Of a stretch of 64,000 nucleotides of DNA, positions 23,067 to 34,253 are shown in pieces (the stretch's first letter is position 1; each line of letters starts with the position of its first letter). The position numbers and the translations under genes were made by a program. Origin of the DNA: Brasenia schreberi (taxonomy: Eukaryota > Streptophyta > Magnoliopsida > Nymphaeales > Cabombaceae); NCBI GenBank assembly GCA_036023115.1, contig JAYKKT010000089.1, forward strand, positions 11,380,001 through 11,444,000, read 5' to 3'. The notes beneath the pieces are model-generated. The model did not search any database. It was not told the origin of the DNA and saw only the letters and a program-made list of their open reading frames with translations.

Positions 23067-24650
23067 ATGAGATTTGCAGTTAGATGTCCACTAAATCTCT
23101 TAGATTCTTCTCCAAAATCCCGAGACGCCTTTCAAATTCATGCACCTATCATCACCAATGGCTTCTCCCAACACCCCTTCATTCTCCGGAAACTCGTCTC
23201 CATTTTTGCACTCTCCGACACCGGCGATATCAATTTCGCTCTTCGTCTTCGCACATATCGATCGTCCGGGAATATTCTTCTGGAACACCCTCATTAGAGC
23301 GTACTCTAGACTCCCAACTCATCAAAACTCGGTCTTTTTTTACAAACAGATGCTCCATTCTGCTACTCTATCTAATAACTACACATTTCCGTTCTTGATC
23401 AATTCGTGTGCTAGATTTTTGACCCAGGAATGTGGTAGGCAGGTTCATTCGCATATTGTGAGAAATGGGTTCGAGTCGGATTTGTTTATTACGAACTCTT
23501 TGATTCGTATGTACTCTTCATTCGTCGATATGGATTCGGCACGCCAAGTGTTTGACGGTTGTCCTACAAGAGATGTAGTTTCGTATAATACCATCATCAC
23601 TGGCTATTCTCATGTTGATAAACCTAGAGATGCGTCGTCTGTGTTCCGAGAGGGAAGCATATTCATTTATTGATCTGCAAGAACGCAGAGATTGATGAGA
23701 ACTTAATCTTAGAAAGTGCTTTAGTGGATATGTACGTGAAATTGGGGTTGATGGAGTCTGCAAATCGAATGTTCTGCAGAATGAGGAAGAAGAGCCCAAT
23801 GTCATGGAGCTCTATGGTGTCTGGATACGCGAAGAATGGAAAGATTGGAAAAGCAAGGATGTTGTTTGATGCATGCCCGATCGAGACCCTGTGACATGGA
23901 CGGCCATGATTAGTGGTTATTCTCAAGCAGGATATTTTCAAGAGGCACTGCAACCCTTTGAGGAAATGGAGAATGAAGGCCTTGAGTTGGATGAAGTAAC
24001 TTTAGTATGCGTGTGCTTCCCTTGGCGCGTTAGATGTTGGCAAGAAGCTTCATAGTTATGTCAATGACAGATTGGTTGAGCAGAATCCTGTTCTTGCCAC
24101 TGCACTTGTAGACATGTATGCTAAATGTGGATGCATAGACACTGCACTAGATGTTTTTCACGGAGTCGTCGACAACAAAAATAGTGTTTCCCTCTTCAAT
24201 GCCATGATTTCTGGCTTAGCTCAACATGGGCAAGGATACAAAGCACTTGAACTTCTTATTGTTATGGAGACTGCTGGTCTGAGACCAGATGGGATCACTT
24301 TCGTCAGTATCCTTTCCGCGTGCCTCCATGCTGGTCTGATTGCTGAAGGCAGAAAACAATTCTATTCCATGATCAAGAATCATGTCATTGTTCCGCAGAT
24401 AGAACACTGCACTTGCATGGTTGATCTTCTCGGCTGTGCAGGTTTTCTAAAGGAGTCGAATGCATTCTTTAAAAGCATGCCTGTAGGAGCGACTCGGGTG
24501 GCATGGAGAGCTCTTTTGGGTGCTTGTGAGATCCATGGGGATGCTGAAATTGGTGAACTTGTGGGAGCGCAACTTCTTGAACTGGATCCCCATCATGGTG
24601 GCCACTACGTCCTCTTGTTCTGTGATTGCTGTGGAACAAATAACGGATGA
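23067..24650 (+). pseudogene. Pentatricopeptide repeat (PPR) protein pseudogene
   Basis: PPR proteins of the PLS/E type bind organellar RNA in mitochondria or chloroplasts and direct editing or processing. The reading runs through five pieces: from ATG 23067 to about 23244; then 23245-23650 (FFWNTLIRAYSR, HSHIVRNGFESDLFITNSLI, VVSYNTIITGYS); 23653-23875 (ALVDMYVKLGLMESANRMF); 23873-24012 ([20 protein letters not shown]); and 24016-24650 ([40 protein letters not shown], ending in an E-motif-like LLELDPHHGGHYVLL). Frames shift four times. At about 23650 the joint VFRE/GKHIH skips roughly two PPR units, implying an internal deletion. An E-type protein should continue past 24650 but degrades into stops. 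It is very unlikely to be expressed as protein. Confidence 0.92.
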
Positions 24651-26645
24651 CATGTAAGGGAACAAACCTCAGAACATCATGACTCGGTGAATATGGCTTA
24701 ACGCATTGGTGTTGGACACGAGGTATTGCATCAGAAATTGGCAAGCATCAGCATGTAGGTTCGAGATTGAAGTGATCGAATCAGATCGTAAGGTGTTTTC
24801 CTTGATCAATCCAATTAGGCCAAGGCCCAAATTGCCAATAAAGGCCATTATTTCCCGATCGACAAATGAAGATTCAATGCAACATCAAATGGGCCAGGTA
24901 GATTATTTACCTGCAAACTCATGCATTTAAAACCTTGTGGCCAAAACAAGTAGCACTATTTATGGACATAGAATCCAGATTGAAGGATTTTTAGACACAC
25001 AAAGTTAGTTGTAATAGGTCATGTTTCACTTTTTTATAAGTTCCATTAGAAAGCACCAAGGGTGTGTGTGACCTATACCTCCAGATGGAATAATGCAGTA
25101 CTCCATGAACTCTATAAGATACATGACAGGCTCCAAATAAATATGATCAGATTCAATGATCAGACTCTATTGAGAATATTTGGAGATTCAGCGCCACTTA
25201 TATAGCACTGCTGCAATGCAGTGAAAATGGCATGCTATCAACGATAACTCCAATCTAGCCCTGCTGCTGCCAGAACATGCTGCCCTGGGACAAAATTGGC
25301 CAACTGATACTGCACTTGATGAAAATATAGGGGTGTGTTTGGATTGCCGAGGTGAAATTTCTATAGAATGAGAATTTCTCAAGGATTCTTTTTCTGGGCA
25401 GGGGTTTACAAGTAAGGAACTTGAAGCAGGTAAGATAAGAACCACTTTCTAAGAAGAAAATTGCCAGTAGCCAATCCTCGGGAAGGTACACAACTAGAGC
25501 GTGGAGGAAGAGCAGTCTCTATGAGGATTGAGGTTGGATGAGCTTCGAGTGGTTCATTGCATCGGCATTATCAAACCATGCCAGCGATCCAGAAGAACTG
25601 GAAGTTAGAAAGGACCGTGATCAAAGGAATGGATACAGAGCTCGAATTTTCACAAGACTTCTATTGGCATAACATGGTCTTGCTTTTATGGAGCGAAATG
25701 CTAAAATATCAAGCCTGACGGCGATTAGGACTTCATGTAACCAATCCCACTTGATAGTGACTTCCATGTATTGTAATTGTGAGCCCAAATGTTTCCTTCC
25801 TGAATGCCTTCTGTGTGAATTCATTGAATTCTCGGGTCAACCTAGAACTCTGATAAACTTTCTTGAAGTTTGAAGCATTTGCCTATTTTGTTATTCAGAT
25901 TGTTGTTCTACCATAACAAAATTGTAGGAATGCATCCAAGTTTTCATATGAAAACTTGGAATTTTCTCACTTATGATAATCATAATGTTGTGCCTTGCAG
26001 GACCCATGCATGGGTTTTCTTTTGCAGTACATTGGTCCTGTCCTTGCTCACTTGTAGGCTTCAAAGAAAGTAAGCATGACGGATCGAAAATTGTGTTGTG
26101 TGCACCGCAGAATTGTGTTGTTCAATTGTATCAGTAGTTGAACTAGTACAATCGCATGATGGACCATCCACCACAACCTTTCGCATTGGGAAGCATTTAG
26201 TGGGAGCTTTTCTTTCGCAAACTGGAGTTGCTAACACATTGGGTTTATCATGGTTCTCTAAGGTGACAGGGGATCGAAAATGATTGCATTAACACCAATC
26301 TCAGGTGCATCCTTCAGTAGGAAGATGCAGTTTTTTTCTCACTCCAGGTTCGTATACATCTAGGTAGCAAAATTCTCTCTCAAAAAGAAAAAAAATAGGA
26401 AGCAAAATTTATATCAGCAACCATTTCGACAAGAATGAATGCATAAATGTTTGCAATTCCTCGAGAGCTATTACAACATTGGCTGTCCCCAACAAACCCT
26501 TCCCCTTGATGCAGCAACCTTTCATTCCTTGCACACACACTTGTGCATGGGAGAGTGAGTACTTCCGAGACACTCAGTGGAGGTGAAGAGCTAGGGTGCA
26601 AGTGAACCGAGCTGCTTGTGAGTTACTGGAGATCAACTCATATAA
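24651..26645. other. Intergenic, no gene recognised
   Basis: Two kilobases with only short ORFs (60-91 codons) lacking domains. The PPR sequence fades into the first 100 bases. I see no RNA gene or complete repeat. Confidence 0.4.
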
Positions 26646-26842
26646 CTCACACATGAAACATGTAGTGTTTCATAAAAATTCATAAACACCATGCACCACA
26701 CTTGTATCCATGTCATAGTATCACAGGGTTAACTGGTTGAACATGAACCTTGACCTTTTCCAAAGCTGAAACTAATCTATAATGTGGTCCAAAGATAAAA
26801 CCAAGAGTTCTCTCCCGCTAAGTGCAACCGGCTACATCAAAT
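26646..26842. repeat. 197-bp repeat unit, copy 1 of a tandem pair split by a LINE
   Basis: The unit begins CTCACACATGAAACA and contains GTTTCATAAAAATTCATAAA, GGTTAACTGGTTGAACATGA and AGAGTTCTCTCCCGCTAAGT. The second copy starts at 26843, is interrupted after about 24 bases by LINE copy B, and resumes at about 30068-30255. Confidence 0.9.
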
Positions 26843-26866
26843 CTCACACATGAAACACCGTGGAGT

Positions 26867-29800
26867 ACAACAACAACAACTAAGCCTTTTCTCATGGTAG
26901 ACGGGGTCGGCTACATGGATTTTTACGTATCTCTATCATGTGCCATGTTAGAAATTAACTCACAATAAGCTAGATCATTATTTATTGTTTCTTTCCAACA
27001 CTTTTGTAGTCGTCCCCTACCTCTTTTAATACTTTCCAAATTTAGTTTTTCATACATTCTTATAGGTTATTCTGATTTTCTTTCTATATGTCCAAACCAT
27101 CTTAAACAATATTCTCTCATTTTATCCTCTATCGGTGTCACTCCAAATTTGTTTCTAATAACCTCATTATGTATACGGTCTTTTATTGTATGACCACTCA
27201 TCCATCTCAACATCTTCATTTCTATCATAAACATCTTTTGTACATGTTGATGGTTAACTGCCCAACAATCAGAACAATAAAACATGGCAGGTCTAATTGT
27301 TGCTCTATAATATTTACCTTTTAACTTTAATCATATCTTCTTATAAAAAAGAATACCTAATCATCCTCTCCATTTTAACCAACCAGCACTAATTCTATGC
27401 GTAACATTTCCATCAATTCTTCCATCACTCTGAAAAATTGACCCTAGGTATTTAAAACTTTTCTTTTGGGAGATGCAATGTGTGCCAATTTTAATTTTTA
27501 TGTCCTCTGAAGTAACCAAATGATCAAACTTACATTCCATATATTCTGTCTTTGTTTTACTAAGTCTGAAGCCTTTACTTTCTAATGTTTCTCTCCATAG
27601 TTCCAATTTTCTATTAACTTTTTCCTTATACTCATCCACTAACACAATGTCATCTGCAAATAACATACACCAAGGTACTTTATCTTCAATATGTTTTGTT
27701 AACTCATCAATCACCATGATAAATAAGTATTGACTTAAAATTGATCCTTGATGTAACCCAATATTAACTTCAAAGAACTATGTCATTGCTTCATGAGTCC
27801 TCACACATATTTTTGCACCATCGTACATGTCTCTTATAAGGTTAACGTATGTCAATGGGATACCTTTTTTTCCTAAGGTTCCCCAAAGAACCTCCCTCAA
27901 TGCCCTATCGTAAGCTTTTTCTATATCAATAAATATCATGTTAAGATCTTTCTTTTTGCTCTAAAATATTTCATAAGACGTCTCAAAAGGTGAATCACTT
28001 CAATAGTAGATCTGCATAGCATAAATCCAAATTGGTTATCTATTGTACTTGATACTTGTCTTAACCTACATTTGATAATTCTTTCTTATAATTTCATAGT
28101 ATGGCTCATTAACTTGATATCTTGATAATTCACACAATTCTGAATGTCTCTCTTGTTCTTATATATGGATATAAGTGTACTCGCTCTCCATTCCTCGAGC
28201 ATCCTTTGGTTTCTCCATATTTCATTAAATAATCTTGTGAGCCAAGTGATTCCTATTTCTCCTAGTATTTTCAAAACTTTTATAGGAATATTGTATGGTC
28301 CTACCGATTTACCACCCTTCATATGTTTAAGAGCCTCTTTGACTTCATTCTTTTGAATACGTCGATAGAAATTGTGGTTTATATACTTTTTTGGTTTGGC
28401 TAACTCTCCCAAGCTAATACTAACATCTTTATTTTCATTAAAAAGCTTATAAAAAAAAGTTTTTCCATCTATTTCTTATATCATCATTTGCCACTAGAAT
28501 TTTTTTTATCCTCGTCTTTGATGCATCTAACAGAATTAAGATCTTTACTTTTCTTTATCTCTATTCCTAGCTATCCTAAAAATATCTTTTTCACCCTCTT
28601 TTGAGTTGAGTTTTTTTATATAAATCCTCCCAAATTTTAGCTTTTGCTTCACTTATAGCCTTTTTCGTTTTCGCTTCTTTCTTTGCTTTCTTATAAGCCT
28701 CTAAAGTTTCACTAGTTTTCTTAGCATTAATGTAATTTGTAACATACCCTCTTTGTCTTGATTTTATTTTCCACTACTTCACTCCACCGCTAAGCTTCTT
28801 CTTGTGCCGGTATACCTCCCTTAGATTCACCTAACACATCTTTCGCCACTTTCCTAATATATATAGCCATATTGTTCTACATATCACAAGGTGTACCAAC
28901 ATAATTTTAAGCATCTCCTTAGGACTTTGTGTTTAAATATATCTTCTTTCTCGCTTTTGAGGTTCCACCATTTAGTTTGAATAGCTCGATGCACTCTTTT
29001 CTTCTTTGTCCATTTTTTTTTATTTGTAAATCCTTAACTAAAAGTCGATGTTGGGTGGTTAACTTTCTCCTGGAATTACCTTGCAATCTTTATAACACGC
29101 TCATCTTTTTTTCTACAAATAAAGTAATCAATTTGTATTTGTGATAAGCTACTCTTATAAGTAATTAAATGTTCATCTCATTTTTTTAAGATTGTATTGA
29201 CTATAAAGAGATCAAATGCCATAGCAAAATTTAAAATCTCCCTACCTTCTTCGTTTATATCCCTAAAACCAAAGTTTCCATGAATACCTTGATATCCTAA
29301 TGCCTCTTTACCGACATGTCCATTTAGGTCTCCTAAACAAATCATCTTCCTTTGTAGAATCTTTTGAATCACCTTATCTAACTCTTTCTAAAAAGCTTAT
29401 CTTTATACTATCTTCTAGGCCTACTTGTTTCACAAGCAATATTCAAAACCTCTGCTCCTAACACTAATTTCAACGTCATGATTCGGTCACCATATTGTTG
29501 TATGTCTACTACACTATCCTTTAAATATTTATTTATGATAATACCAACTCCGTTTCGAGCCTTTTCCTTACCTAAGTACCATAATTTAAAACCTCTATCC
29601 TCTATCTCCTTTGCTTTTTCTGTAACTCACTTTGTCTCTTGTAAACATAGAATCTGAATATTTCTCTAAATTATAGCATCTATCACCTCCATTAGCTTAT
29701 CGGATAATGTTTCAATATTTCAAGAACCAATACAAATATTATTATCTAGGACTAGCTTTCTTACCCCCCCGCATCTGTCCATATTGAAAATACGGAGACC

Positions 29801-30067
29801 CTCTATAAATTATTCACTACATTTGGGCGACAATATAGCATGACTAACTTCTTTACCCACATTCGTTCATAACGTGGAAACCCTCTCTGCAATTGATTCA
29901 CTATATCCGTGCGAAAATGTAGTGATCATTGCTTACTTATCACTGTATTCGGGCTCTACAACGCATCACTAGGTGGGAATGCCTCAAAGCAATGCTCATA
30001 ATTTGTGTAATCCATGGTATAAAAATCCGACAAAGTTTCACGCTGGATGTCGAAAGCCTAACACAAC
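26867..30067 (-). mobile_element. Nearly full-length RTE-clade LINE (copy B), minus strand, 3.2 kb
   Basis: Read on the minus strand, the element starts near 30067 (GGGTTGTGTTAGGCTTTCGA), passes through the endonuclease (GDLNGHVGKEALGYQGIHGN at about 29290-29350), connector and reverse transcriptase ([15 protein letters not shown] at about 27610-27660), and ends with GCTTAGTTGTTGTTGTTGT at 26867. Many stops and frameshifts disable it. Candidate diverged target duplications are ACCGTGGAGT (left) and ACCATGTAAT (right), 7 of 10 identical, which suggests an old insertion. Confidence 0.92.
27067..29700 (-). pseudogene. RTE LINE ORF (copy B), disabled
   Basis: Surviving pieces are 29178-29372 (endonuclease core), 28086-28412 (connector into reverse transcriptase, GELAKPKKYINHNFYRRIQ), 27361-27717 (FADD region onward) and 27067-27285 (C-terminal part, EMKMLRWMSGHT). 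It shares with copy A stop codons at the same two endonuclease sites (KETK-stop and KK-stop-DEH). At other sites where A has TGA it still has TGG or an Arg codon. The shared stops suggest both copies came from one already damaged lineage, or that those sites mutate readily. Confidence 0.88.
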
Positions 30068-30255
30068 CCACCATGTAATGTTTCATAAAAATTCATAAAC
30101 ACCATGCACCCTCCATGTCTTAGTATCAACATATGTGGAAAAGGGTTAACTGGTTGAACATGAACCTTGACCTTTTCCAAAGCTGAAACTAATCTATAAT
30201 GTGGTCCGAAGATAAAACCAAGAGTTCTCTCCCGCTAAGTGCAACTAGCTACATC
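30068..30255. repeat. Continuation of copy 2 of the 197-bp tandem unit
   Basis: Starts ATGTAATGTTTCATAAAAAT and ends GCTACATC, parallel to 26661-26838 with scattered substitutions and a small deletion. It is separated from its own first 24 bases by the LINE. Confidence 0.88.
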
Positions 30256-30924
30256 GATCGTGAGTCATCATTTTGCTCAAGCTTTTGTCATCCTTTGTCT
30301 TCAACACCTGAAGATCATCGGTGTGATCATTATTGTTTTATCCAACACTTTTCACACCAACCTCTGCTGCTTTTGAGAAATTTTCACACCTCGTTGGAGC
30401 TCTATCTGGTTAGCTCTCCAACTTTTGGAACCAAATTCTCTCAGTTGTCATTGATTTAAAATGCTAATACAAAGTTATGACTAGCGCATCCATCGTTGGA
30501 GTATAGAAAGATGAAGTGAGGTGACACCATGGGATGAAAATAGAAGCTTCAAACAAGTCAAAGAAAATAAGATGATCTGATGAAATCCCAAGGTTTGGAA
30601 CTGCAGAAATGAACTAGATTAAATAAGTTCCCAAATCAGGGCAAGTCATTAGGTTGATTCACCAAATATTTAACGATGGAAGTGCCCAAAAGAACTATCT
30701 TAAAAAAAAACAAATGATAACTGGTTCATTACAGGTGGTTCCAGATAGTGATCCCGATTCCCATCAACATCCTCATGATGGTGATCATCGATATTACATG
30801 AACATGGAGAGAGGTCAGAATATGCAGTGAGAGCATAATGTGGTAGTCAAAATAATCTCATTGACAAGAATAATATAGCTTGCTGGAGATTTCCGTTGCT
30901 TTGGTTTGACCAAGCAGATGAGAG
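30256..30924. other. Intergenic, no gene recognised
   Basis: About 670 bp between the split tandem repeat and the hAT element, with no ORF or repeat that I recognise. Confidence 0.45.
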
Positions 30925-30941
30925 GTTTGCACCAATGTTGT

Positions 30942-31050
30942 ACGATACGGTGCGATACGTATCGTATCATGGGCCACCACGATACGATACGGGACCCCGT
31001 ATCACAGGTGCGGGCATATCGCACCGTATCGTGCAATATGGGTGATACGC
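30942..31050. repeat. Left subterminal array of GATACG motifs
   Basis: About ten copies of GATACG or its complement CGTATC lie within 110 bp, some overlapping as palindromes (GCGATACGTATCG). In hAT elements such subterminal repeats are usually transposase-binding sites; that role here is inference. Confidence 0.75.
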
Positions 31051-31053
31051 CCT

Positions 31054-31109
31054 GGGACCCTTATAAAGGGTCCCGGCCCAAGAGAAACCCGCGATTTTTC
31101 GCGGGTTTC
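31054..31109 (+). promoter_or_regulatory. TATA box inside a palindrome, followed by a strong hairpin
   Basis: GGGACCCTT (31054-31062) and AAGGGTCCC (31066-31074) are perfect inverted arms separated by three bases, and TATAAA (31062-31067) sits across the centre. Ten bases on, AGAAACCCGCGA (31083-31094) and TCGCGGGTTTCT (31099-31110) form a perfect 12-bp stem with a TTTT loop. The position just inside the left end, upstream of the transposase, suggests the core promoter and start of the 5' leader. Confidence 0.65.
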
Positions 31110-31452
31110 TTCTCTTCTTTTGGATTCCTCAAGCTCCCTAAGAGTCGGTTTTCGCCTCCTTGGTGTTCAAAGCTCTAAAATCGTGCCCTACGGTATCCGT
31201 CCAAGCCTCCAAACTCGGATGTAGGTATATTTTTAATGTTTTTTCTATTTTTTTCCTTTATATTTATTGTTTTTTGTGTTATTTCGGGTTTTTTTTTGAA
31301 TGACAAAATATGAAGTTATTAAGTGTGTGTATATGATTTTTATTGCATTCATGAAGTGGGAGACACTCGATTTGAGTGTTATTTGAAGATTGGAGGATTT
31401 ATGAAGTGTTTTTATTTTCAGGTTTTTGTTTGAATTAAAGTACTCCATTGAG

Positions 31453-33931
31453 ATGGCAGGAAGGGGTGGTAGAGACTCTCATTCAAAGTCTGATAATCCG
31501 GCATGGCAGTGTTCAAGGTTAAAAATCAGATGTTTATTTTGTGAAAAGGTGGTTAATGGTGGAATTTCAAGGTTGAAACACTACCTAGCAGAAACCAGGA
31601 AAGAAGTTGCTCCATGCACAGGCAGAGTTAGAAGTGTGCCAGAAGGTATTAAATGGCAATGCTTGCAGATGATTGAGAGCATACAGGAAAGGAGACAACA
31701 AAAGGATGATTTCCAGATGTGTGAAGAAGCAGATGATGCTACTGCCACTGGAGTTGGATTCACTGATAGTTTGCCTTCAGATGCTAGAACAAATATTGGT
31801 AGTAGCAGTTCGCGAGCAACTAGTAGAGGAAAGAGGGTTGCAGCTCAAGACTTTGGAGGTGGTAGAAGAGGAAGTTCAGGAAGGAGTAGAGGAAGAGCTT
31901 CTTCTTCTAACATACATTCGTTCTTTCCTCATTCCACTACACCTGGTGCTCAACCAGGAATTCGTGCTGCTATGGCTTCAGAACAACTGCACGATCAAGC
32001 AGACCTTGCAGTGGGCAGATGGTTTTATGATGCATGCATTCCATTTAATGTAGCAAACAGTTTTCATTTTCAAGCAATGGCAGATGCAATTGCTAACATT
32101 GGTCCAGGATACAGGATGCCCTCTTATCAGAAGTTGAGAGGGAAGATATTAAATAAGACCGTGATTAAAGTGCAGCAATACTGTTAGACTTTGAGACAAT
32201 CGTGGAAGGAAACAGGATGCACTATAATGGCAGATGGATGGACCGATAGGCGAGGAAGGACATTGCTAAACTTTCTTTTATATTGTCCTAAAGGACTCAT
32301 ATTTTTGAGATCTCTAGATATGTCAAAGGAGAGGCACACTGTAGAGATCCTACGAGAGGAATTTGATAAGGTTATACAGGAGGTTGGGCTAAAAAATGTA
32401 GTACAATTGATTACAGATAATGCAGCTAACTACAAAACAGCTGGAAAGGAGTTAGCTGATATTTATAGGACTTTCTACTGGACACCATGTGCAACCCATT
32501 GTTTAGATCTCATCCTCGAGGACATTGGTGAGATGGATGAAATAAAGGCAACAACTGAGTGTTGCCAAGATATTACAAAATTCATTTACAACCATGCATT
32601 TGTTTTGTGTATGATGAGGAGACACACAGAAGGTGCAGAGCTTCTTCGCACAGCTGCAACTCGGTTCGCAATAAACTTCTTATCTGTACAGAGTATTGTG
32701 AGACAGAAGCAAGCTTTAAAGAGAATGTTCTCCTCAGATGAGTGACAACAATTTGCAGAGTTGCTACAAAACAGAAGGAACAGAAAGTTAAATGAGATTG
32801 TAGAAACGGTTTTTAGAAGTTCATTTTGGAATACATGTATCAGATTATTGAAAATTACTTATCCTTTAGTGAAAGTTTTGAGATTGGCTGACAGCGAGGA
32901 GAAACCATCTATGGGCTACCTTTATGAAGCCATGGACAGGGCAAAAGAAGCGATCAGAAATAACTTTAATGGAAAAAAAGAGATTATGTGTCCGCATGGA
33001 AAATAATTGATAGTAGATGGAATAAACAATTGCATCAACCTATTCATGCATCAGCCTACTATCTAAACCCATCATTGAGGTACTCAGCAACCTTCAAAAG
33101 GGACGGTGAGGTTAATCGAGGAATCATTGAATGCATCGACATATTAGTCCCTGATGAGAGCATAGTAGATGCGATACATCGAGAGATGGAGATATATGAT
33201 AATGCTCTTCACTTGATGGGTTTGCCTGTTGCAATTTGCAACCGCTCTACGATGCATTCAGGTACATTGTTTATTTTCATATTTAAGTTGCATCTTACAT
33301 TACTGTGGATTATTATGTCTCTAATGTTTATATTTTTTTTACAGATGTTTGGTGGAACAGGTTTGAAAGTGATTGTCCAAACCTTAGAGATTTTGCAGTT
33401 AGAGTCTTAAGCCAAACCTTTAGTGCAACAGGTTGTGAAAGAAATTGGAGTGTTTTTGAACACATCCATACAAAAAAGCGCAACAGGTTGGAACACAAAA
33501 GGCTTAATGATTTGGTTTATATTCGTTGTAACATGCACCTTCGTGAAAGGTAATGTTGTATTACTTTCAAATTTTCAATTCGATATTATTTAACTTCAGT
33601 TTTTAATTGTTAATATTACTTACTAATTATTTATCTTTGTTTGTGTCGTAGGCAATTTAAAAAAGTAAATAGAGAAGAAAGTCAATTCGATCCAATAAGT
33701 TTAGATAATTTTGATATATTAGAAGATTGGGTTATGAAAGACACTGAAGAAAATGCCCTCCTAACAAAATAAGACGTTGCCTGGATTAATTTGGAAGGAG
33801 CGCAACAACATTATGGAGATGAAGAATTTGATTTTAAAGAAGAAGGTGTGGATGTGGCTGATGATGATGAAGATATGCAACAAGGAGAAGATGAAGATTA
33901 TTTAGTTGATGATCCTGATTACAATTTGTAA
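31453..33931 (+). pseudogene. hAT-family transposase gene with BED finger, disabled
   Basis: hAT transposase cuts the element out and reinserts it. A 5' UTR intron seems to end at TTTTCAG (31421) before the ATG at 31453. A BED-type zinc finger comes first (CLFCEKVVNGGISRLKHYL, then APC), then a Gly/Arg/Ser linker. The DUF659-type catalytic region follows (TIMADGWTDRRGRTLLNFLL, LITDNAANYKTAGKEL, TPCATHCLDLILEDIGEMD), and then the C-terminal dimerisation region (LSQTFSATGCERNWSVFEHI, RNRLEHKRLNDLVY). Introns are likely at about 33260-33343 and 33550-33651. Lesions are an in-frame TAG at 32185, a TGA at 32743 where Trp is expected, a one-base shift in the A run near 32973-32979, and a TAA at 33770 before an acidic tail reading on to 33931. 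Asp and Glu catalytic residues are still encoded. Decay is light, so insertion is relatively recent. Confidence 0.9.
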
Positions 33932-34166
33932 AATATAATATTATATGTAATTGTAGTGTACTGTAAACTGTAAAGTGTAAACTATGTCTGTATTTTATTT
34001 TTTGGATTCAAAATATGTAAATTTGGATGCAATTGTTCAATGCTGAATGCTCAATCTGTACTAAACTTACATTATATGAATTTAAAGCAATTATCAGATT
34101 TTTCCTGATTTTTTCCTATTTTTTAAATTAATTTTTAATTAATTTTTGCATTATTTTAATATTAAA

Positions 34167-34232
34167 GTACGATACGATACGATACGATACGCCCGTATCG
34201 TGGAGCCCAACGATACACGATACGATACGCGT
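34167..34232. repeat. Right subterminal array of GATACG motifs
   Basis: Starts with four tandem ACGAT-ACGAT units and contains CGTATCGTGGAGCCCAACGA. It mirrors the left array of the hAT element and is flanked outside by the right terminal repeat. Confidence 0.75.
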
Positions 34233-34253
34233 CAGACAACACTCGTTTGCACC

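Larger units (their letters stand above)
30933..34244 (+). mobile_element. Complete hAT transposon, about 3.3 kb, with TIRs and target duplication
   Basis: The left flank GTTTGCAC(C) at 30925-30933 recurs at 34245-34253, an 8-9 bp target duplication typical of hAT elements. The termini CAATGTTGT and, inverted, GAGTGTTGT form short imperfect terminal repeats. Inside them both ends carry many CGATACG/CGTATCG units, and the similarity of left and right (TGGGCCACCACGATACG against TGGGCTCCACGATACG) extends the inverted repeat to about 60 bp. The internal transposase gene lies on the plus strand. The element is structurally complete, but its transposase reading frame is broken. Confidence 0.93.

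Noticed and set aside
25330..25400. GGTGTGTTTGGATTGCCGAG as a MITE terminus
   Set aside because: Similar strings start some plant MITEs, but no matching inverted end or target duplication was found nearby.
26646..30255. Flanking 190-bp repeats of LINE copy B as LTRs
   Set aside because: They lack TG...CA ends, the interior encodes an RTE-type endonuclease and reverse transcriptase, and the LINE has its own TTG-repeat 3' end.
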